The position numbers and the translations under genes are program-made. 28,216 nucleotides of DNA from Conidiobolus incongruus B7586 (Eukaryota; Entomophthoromycota; Entomophthoromycetes; Entomophthorales; Conidiobolaceae), in the NCBI GenBank assembly GCA_000697335.1, contig JNEM01016293.1, positions 1 to 28,216 on the forward strand. Reading direction: 5' to 3'. Positions 23,631 through 28,216 of the stretch are shown one piece after another (positions within the stretch are counted from its first letter, which is position 1; each line of letters begins with the position of its first letter). The notes below the pieces were generated by a model. The model did not search any database. It saw nothing but the letters and a program-made list of their open reading frames with translations, and had not been told where the DNA came from.

Positions 23631-24170
23631 TTATATAGACTGTTATAAGAATCTGATATATACTATTAGTTATATATTAATATTGTATATCATGAACTTT
23701 AATTCAATTTTTTATATTTTATAAATATATTAATTTCAAATTATAATATTAAAATAAAATCAATATAAATATTAATTTTCTAATTGATTTTATATTGATT
23801 TTAAAAAATTATTTGGATATATTTAGTTAAGTAATATTGGGTATTAAATATCATGATTAATTATTCAAAGTTTAAAATTAATATAGTAATTAAAGGATCA
23901 ATCAATCAAATATAATATGTAAATAAATAAATTATTATTTGATATATTTAAAATTTATATACTTTGATAAGTATAATTTTGGGTTAGTACTTATAATTAA
24001 GTATTTCTATTAATAATAACGGTAATTTAAATAAACTTCTAATATGCATTTATCATTTTTTTATTTATATTTTAAAATTTATATAAAGCAATATATTAAT
24101 ATTATAATTTTCTAAAAGAATTTAAATGATATAAATAATGACATAGTATATTATAAATATGATTTTCAAT
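23630..24170. other. AT-rich spacer, no gene seen
   Basis: Sequence between two mariner relics of different families. It is AT-rich without recognisable coding or RNA features. Confidence 0.5.
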
Positions 24171-25440
24171 GGTTTTAATAATAATTACCTAAGATTAAAT
24201 AAAATTTAATTATCTTATATTGGTTATAGTATTTGATTAAATAACGACATATCGTCTAATAATTTATTTTATTCTCTATATATAATAGAAATATTTATAA
24301 ACATTTCAATATAAAACAAAATGACTAAAAATTATAAAATTTTGAATTTTACCTGAGTTAAGCAAAAAGAAACTATTAAAATATCATGTTATATAAAATA
24401 TTCTATATTAATTATTTATAAAAACCTCTATGTAATAATTGCTGGCAAAAGTTTTTCAAAATATAATATTGCAAACTGGTTTAATCAACTTAAAATTGGA
24501 AGATCTGATATAAAAAACTTATCTTGTTTAGATTATCCTAAAACTATTATTAATTAATAAAAAACTAATAAAATTAGGTAATATTTAATGTCACTTATAT
24601 ACCTTATTAGAAGAACTAAAATAGTTTATTGTTGGATATTAACTTTTTTATTACTATATTTAAACATAATTTAAAATTAAATTAATAATTAAGAATATAG
24701 GTATCTTATGTATTAATTAAAGATTAAATAATCCAAGGAAGTGATATAACTAAATAGAAATTTATAATATTATAACGCTTATATTACTATACTTAAAAAA
24801 TAAAGAAAATAGATGAATTATAAATTCTATAAATTATTACCAAGAAATTAACAGATATGCTTGGGTTCAAAAATTAAATCATTACTATAAATTCCAAAAA
24901 AATTATTTGTAACAAAGAAATATTATAATTAGGTATAGGTATTAAAGTTAAAAAATTCTATTAAATATTACCAACAAAAAATATTGTAATAATAGAGTAT
25001 ATTTTTATTTTCAAAAATTAATTTTATAAATTAAACGAAGGAAATTTCAATTAAATAATCATTCATTTTATATGATAGTAGCTATATATATATAGCAAAA
25101 ATTATCAATGATCTGTTTATTGAAAAGAACTGGTCTTTATTGCCGCACCTATCATATCCACCAGATATGAATTTTTGTAATTATGATTATCTAGGCAAGC
25201 TAAAGAATTTGATTCAGAGAAAGAGATTTAATTACATTATAATTTTACATTTCAAATTTAACGGTCTAATTTTGAAGAAAGTTATAAAAACCTATGTAAA
25301 AGGGATTAAGCAATTACTATTAGTATAGAATGCCGTTATTGAAAAACAAGGATGCTATTAATTATTAAAATCATATTATTTTTGCATTATATTTATTTTG
25401 TTAAAAAATAAATTCAAAATTTGTAAACTTTTTTGAACCA
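24170..25440 (+). mobile_element. Mariner element of a second family, degraded
   Basis: An element of about 1271 bp around a mariner transposase frame. Its size and 5' and 3' margins (about 150 and 79 bp) match the classic mariner layout. The proposed ends are TGGTTTTAATAA at 24170 and, on the complement, TGGTTCAAAAAA at 25440. The right flank is TA (25441-25442) but the left flank is AA, so the terminal repeats are only a moderate match and the boundaries need care. It is less AT-converted than copies A to D, especially near its 3' end, so it may be younger. Confidence 0.6.
24321..25361 (+). pseudogene. Mariner DD34D transposase, stops but no net frameshift
   Basis: ATG to TAA spans exactly 347 codons, in one register, against about 345 in known mariner transposases. 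The N-terminal domain shows NWFNQLKIGRSDIKN then DYPKTI, the mariner WFxxFKxGxxxxxDxxRxGRP motif. The second catalytic aspartate is at codon 25074-25076 (YDSSYIYIAKI, normally HDNARPHxA). Next come LLPHLSYPPDMNFCNYDY and GKLKNLIQRKRF. The third catalytic residue, 35 codons on (25179-25181), is asparagine where mariners have aspartate, a G-to-A change. The C-terminus, VIKTYVKGIKQL then a stop then NAVIEKQGCY, is typical of mariner. About twenty internal stops are present, mainly in the middle third. The open stretch 25140-25328 is the best-kept part of this relic and not a separate gene. Confidence 0.85.
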
Positions 25441-26930
25441 TAGTATAGTTTTTAAATATCAAATTACCAATTGATTAATAATTTTATCAGTAAGAATTTA
25501 TGGATCATAAAATATTATGTAATATATTTTAAAAAATTTTCTTTTGAATATATAGATTTACTTTTAAATATTTATTAATTACCAAAAACTCATTATGATA
25601 ACATATATTTGAATACTGAAAACATCTGGAATAATATTACCAATAATTACCAATATATAGGAAATTTTGAACTATCAATTTTTTAATAACTGATAAGGTT
25701 ATTAAATAAAAATTACACTTATAATGATCAAACTATGAAATATCAAAATAATTTATTTTGATCTATAAAAACTAATAATTGAATATATATTAAGGGTAGT
25801 GTAACTAAAAGATTAAACCCTGTGGAGTTAACTATGGGTATTTGATCATAAATCTGAAGGATAACTAAGAAGGATAATGCCAATTTTTTAATTATAGTGG
25901 TGGATGTATAGTAATAATAGTTCTTATTTTTGATCAACATACTATGGATATTTGACAATATATGTCATATATTAATAAAATAATAATCTAAAATGTAAAT
26001 TTTATAGTTATCACAAATTTGAAGCTGAAAAATAAATTAAACCAATTTATCTTTGATTGTTCAAATTTTCGCATAACAAATAACCGTGATAATTTAGGAA
26101 ATACAAAATTTTAAATTTCTAAATTGGGTTAAAAATTTTAAATTTTTGTAAAAAATTAATCGTATAGTCTATGTTGTCTGTTGTACAATTCAATATATAA
26201 AATATTATAATAGTATACAATAGATGTAATTAAAATATGAAAACAAAGGTTAGGACATAAAGATACATCAAAGTTATTCGTATGTTTCTTTTTCAATAAA
26301 CCACAATATTCAACTTAAAAATTCATCAATTATTATCATAATATAAGTGAAAATCATTTAACGGCTAAATGATAAGAATATAAATGAATGATATGGCATC
26401 TTTTACAATCATTTTATCACTTTAAGTAATCTCGTGGATATAAATATAATATATTTATAATCAACGTATTATTTTGTAACGTTAGAAATTCATAAATTAT
26501 ATAATTCATTAGATGTAGCTTTTTTATGTATTTTTTCAAATTTTAAACTGGTGCACTAAATTTAAAATTTTTCAACATTATAGTCATATAATTTCTTCAA
26601 ACAAAAATAGATATAAGTATCATATTTGCCTGGATAAAATATAATTATTAAATAAACAATATATTAAAATTCATGAAATAATACTCCTTTTATCAAAAAT
26701 TGGTTCGAATTATTGATAATCATCGTGGCTAAATCAATCAATTAAGAGATCAGGTTGTTAAAAAATGAAGCATTAAAAATATTCCACAAATAGGAATAAC
26801 ACGAAGGTGTAATTAGGTCAATCATTGAGTTGAATTGAATAAGGATGACAAATCTTTTGTGAAATGTGATTAATATAAATATCCACCCTTGGAAAAATTT
26901 ATTGCATTAATTTTTAATTCTAAACATTGG
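25441..26930. other. Intergenic region before the second MATE gene
   Basis: AT-rich DNA without a recognisable gene. A slightly more GC patch at about 25790-25965 has two near copies of ACTATGGRTATTTGAYMA, one near 25832 and one near 25941. The short minus-strand open frame across it (25743-25958) matches nothing known to me. From about 26000 onward the sequence returns to the less extreme composition seen around the first MATE gene. Confidence 0.45.
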
Positions 26931-26938
26931 TATAAATA
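26931..26938 (+). promoter_or_regulatory. Possible TATA box of the second MATE gene
   Basis: TATAAATA lies 69 bp upstream of the ATG at 27000. It is followed by a small inverted repeat TTCGA-TTCAG-TCGAA at about 26939-26953, a possible protein-binding site. The placement is sensible, but TATA-like motifs are frequent in this AT-rich DNA. Confidence 0.35.
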
Positions 26939-26999
26939 TTCGATTCAGTCGAAATTCATTCGAAATTTTTATTCTCCTGAAATTGAACATTCGTATTCA

Positions 27000-28216
27000 A
27001 TGGCAGCGGTTAACAGTACTACTGCAAAACCTACTCCAAATGAAACTACTGCTTTGCTATTTTCACCTATGTCCAATCCTAAGGATATCGGTGATTTAAA
27101 TCAGCTTCAATTCAAAGATTATGCGAAAGAAGTTGGAAGTATTTACAAAAATAGTGTTCCGGTTTTTGTGAGCAATATTATTCAACGCCTCATCGCTTAT
27201 TCCTCAGTATTCTTTATTGGGCAGTACCTTGGCAAATACGAATTGGCTGCCGCTTCCTTGAGTAATATGTTTGCTACCATTACAGGATGGTCTTTGGCTC
27301 AAAGTATGTCCAATGTCTTGGATACTTTGTGTAGTCAGGCTTTTACAGGATCAAGTGATATCCATTTGGTCGGTGTGTATTTGCAGAGAGGCGTTTTGAT
27401 CGCCTGTTGTATGTTTGTACCTATTGGAACCGTTTGGTGGCATGCCGAATCCTTACTATTGTTATTGAATTTGGACCCTCAGCTCGCTTCAATGTGTGGT
27501 ATATTTTTAAAGATTTTGCTCTTGGGTGCTCCTCCATATATTATATTTGAATGTCTCAAGAAATATATGTTTGCTCAAGGTATCACCAAAGCTCCCAGTC
27601 ATATCTCAATCCTTGTACTTCCTCTCCACATTGTCTCTAACTATATTTTAATTGCCAATCCATCCACTCGTTTGGGATTCATTGGAGCTCCTTTAGCAAC
27701 TGTTATGTCTTATTGGGCAATGCTGATCTTAGGTGTGGCCTATGTTGTATTTGTCGATGGATATCAGGCTTGGGGAGGATGGTCTAAGAAATGCTTGAAG
27801 GGTTGGAGAACTTACGTCAAATTGGGCATTCCGAGTGTAATCATGACCTGTAGCGAATGGTGGGCATTTGAAATTTTAGCATTAGGTGCCTCATACCTCG
27901 GCATTTTACCTTTAGCATCTTATTCAGTTATCATGAATATTACTGATTTATTTTGGCATGTCAGCTATGGTATTTCAATTATTACTACCAACAAGGCTGG
28001 TAATTTCATTGGTGATTTAATGGTCAACAGAGCTATTTTCACTATTCGATCTGCTTTAATCACTTCGTTTATGTGCTCTAGCTTGAATGTTACCTGTATT
28101 TTATTATTCCGTCGATTTTTGGTTAGTAGATTTACTAATGATCCTGATGTAATTGATATGGCTGCATCTCTTTTACCATACGCTGCATGTTATCAAATTT
28201 TTGATGGCTTATCAAC
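27000..28216 (+). CDS. MATE-family transporter, paralogue, cut by window end
   Basis: The ATG at 27000 opens a frame of 405 codons that runs off the window without a stop, so the last 85 or so residues are missing. It aligns end to end with the protein at 9028-10509, clearly a paralogue. Shared blocks include FFIGQYLGK, ELAAASLSNMFA, TGWSLAQSM, VLDTLCSQAFTG and KKYMFAQGI. The paired glutamates EWWAFE are at 286-291. Its N-tail differs in sequence but keeps an acidic dileucine at the same place (ETTALL, 15-20), which supports targeting to the vacuole or another endomembrane. In the motif matching the MATE RVGN signature it reads NKAGNFIGD, where the first protein has NVVGNCIGD. No intron and no disruption were seen. 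Substrate is unknown. Confidence 0.93.
   Translation, partial: MAAVNSTTAKPTPNETTALLFSPMSNPKDIGDLNQLQFKDYAKEVGSIYKNSVPVFVSNIIQRLIAYSSVFFIGQYLGKYELAAASLSNMFATITGWSLAQSMSNVLDTLCSQAFTGSSDIHLVGVYLQRGVLIACCMFVPIGTVWWHAESLLLLLNLDPQLASMCGIFLKILLLGAPPYIIFECLKKYMFAQGITKAPSHISILVLPLHIVSNYILIANPSTRLGFIGAPLATVMSYWAMLILGVAYVVFVDGYQAWGGWSKKCLKGWRTYVKLGIPSVIMTCSEWWAFEILALGASYLGILPLASYSVIMNITDLFWHVSYGISIITTNKAGNFIGDLMVNRAIFTIRSALITSFMCSSLNVTCILLFRRFLVSRFTNDPDVIDMAASLLPYAACYQIFDGLS

Noticed and set aside
25743-25958. 71-codon minus-strand open frame
   Set aside because: Unrecognised and hydrophobic by AT bias; it overlaps a patch better explained as repeat-derived.
1-28216. Mitochondrial or plasmid origin because of the extreme AT content
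   Set aside because: Chromodomain retroelements, Tc1/mariner relics and fungal MATE genes with nuclear-type codon use point to nuclear DNA.
1-28216. CRISPR array
   Set aside because: No regularly spaced short repeats were found; the repeated sequences are transposon ends, LTRs and AT-rich simple sequence.

Overview
The window looks like nuclear DNA of a fungus, probably an early-diverging, very AT-rich lineage. Both real genes are intronless MATE-family transporters of the fungal/eukaryotic type with balanced codon use. The transposons carry chromodomain integrases (Ty3/gypsy chromoviruses) and Tc1/mariner transposases. I cannot name the genus. The dead elements are almost pure A+T, and where copies or inverted repeats can be aligned the differences are nearly all C/T or G/A transitions. 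That fits a RIP-like process acting on repeats.

Layout. 1 to about 3260: the 3' half of a plus-strand chromovirus fossil (integrase, chromodomain), split by a complete Tc1-like element (918-2479). This element has paired, directly repeated binding-site-like motifs at each end. 3260-4624: very AT-rich sequence with a possible polypurine tract and 3' LTR start. 4625-4958: a 334-bp island of near-normal base composition that fits a solo LTR on the minus strand and shows no AT erosion. 4959-9027: AT-rich but less extreme intergenic DNA. 9028-10509: an intact MATE transporter gene. 10950-15060: three degraded mariner-like copies laid end to end. 15142-22397: a second copy of the Tc1-like element, with a full chromovirus (15163-20849, LTRs of about 396 bp, 5-bp TATAT duplication) inserted in its left terminal repeat. 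22400-23630: a fourth copy of the degraded mariner family. 24170-25440: a different mariner whose 347-codon frame is still in register although full of stops. 25441-26999: AT-rich intergenic DNA. 27000-28216: a second MATE gene, cut by the window end.

How it fits together. The two MATE genes are tandem paralogues on the same strand, now 16.5 kb apart. Each has an acidic dileucine motif in its N-terminal tail (ERSPLL, ETTALL), which suggests sorting to the vacuole or another endomembrane, and each keeps the paired glutamates of the EWWAFE motif. The DNA between them has grown by repeated, nested transposon insertion followed by heavy transition mutation. The insertion order can be read in two places: a Tc1 copy interrupts an older chromovirus, and a chromovirus interrupts another Tc1 copy. 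No CRISPR array, rRNA or convincing tRNA was seen.
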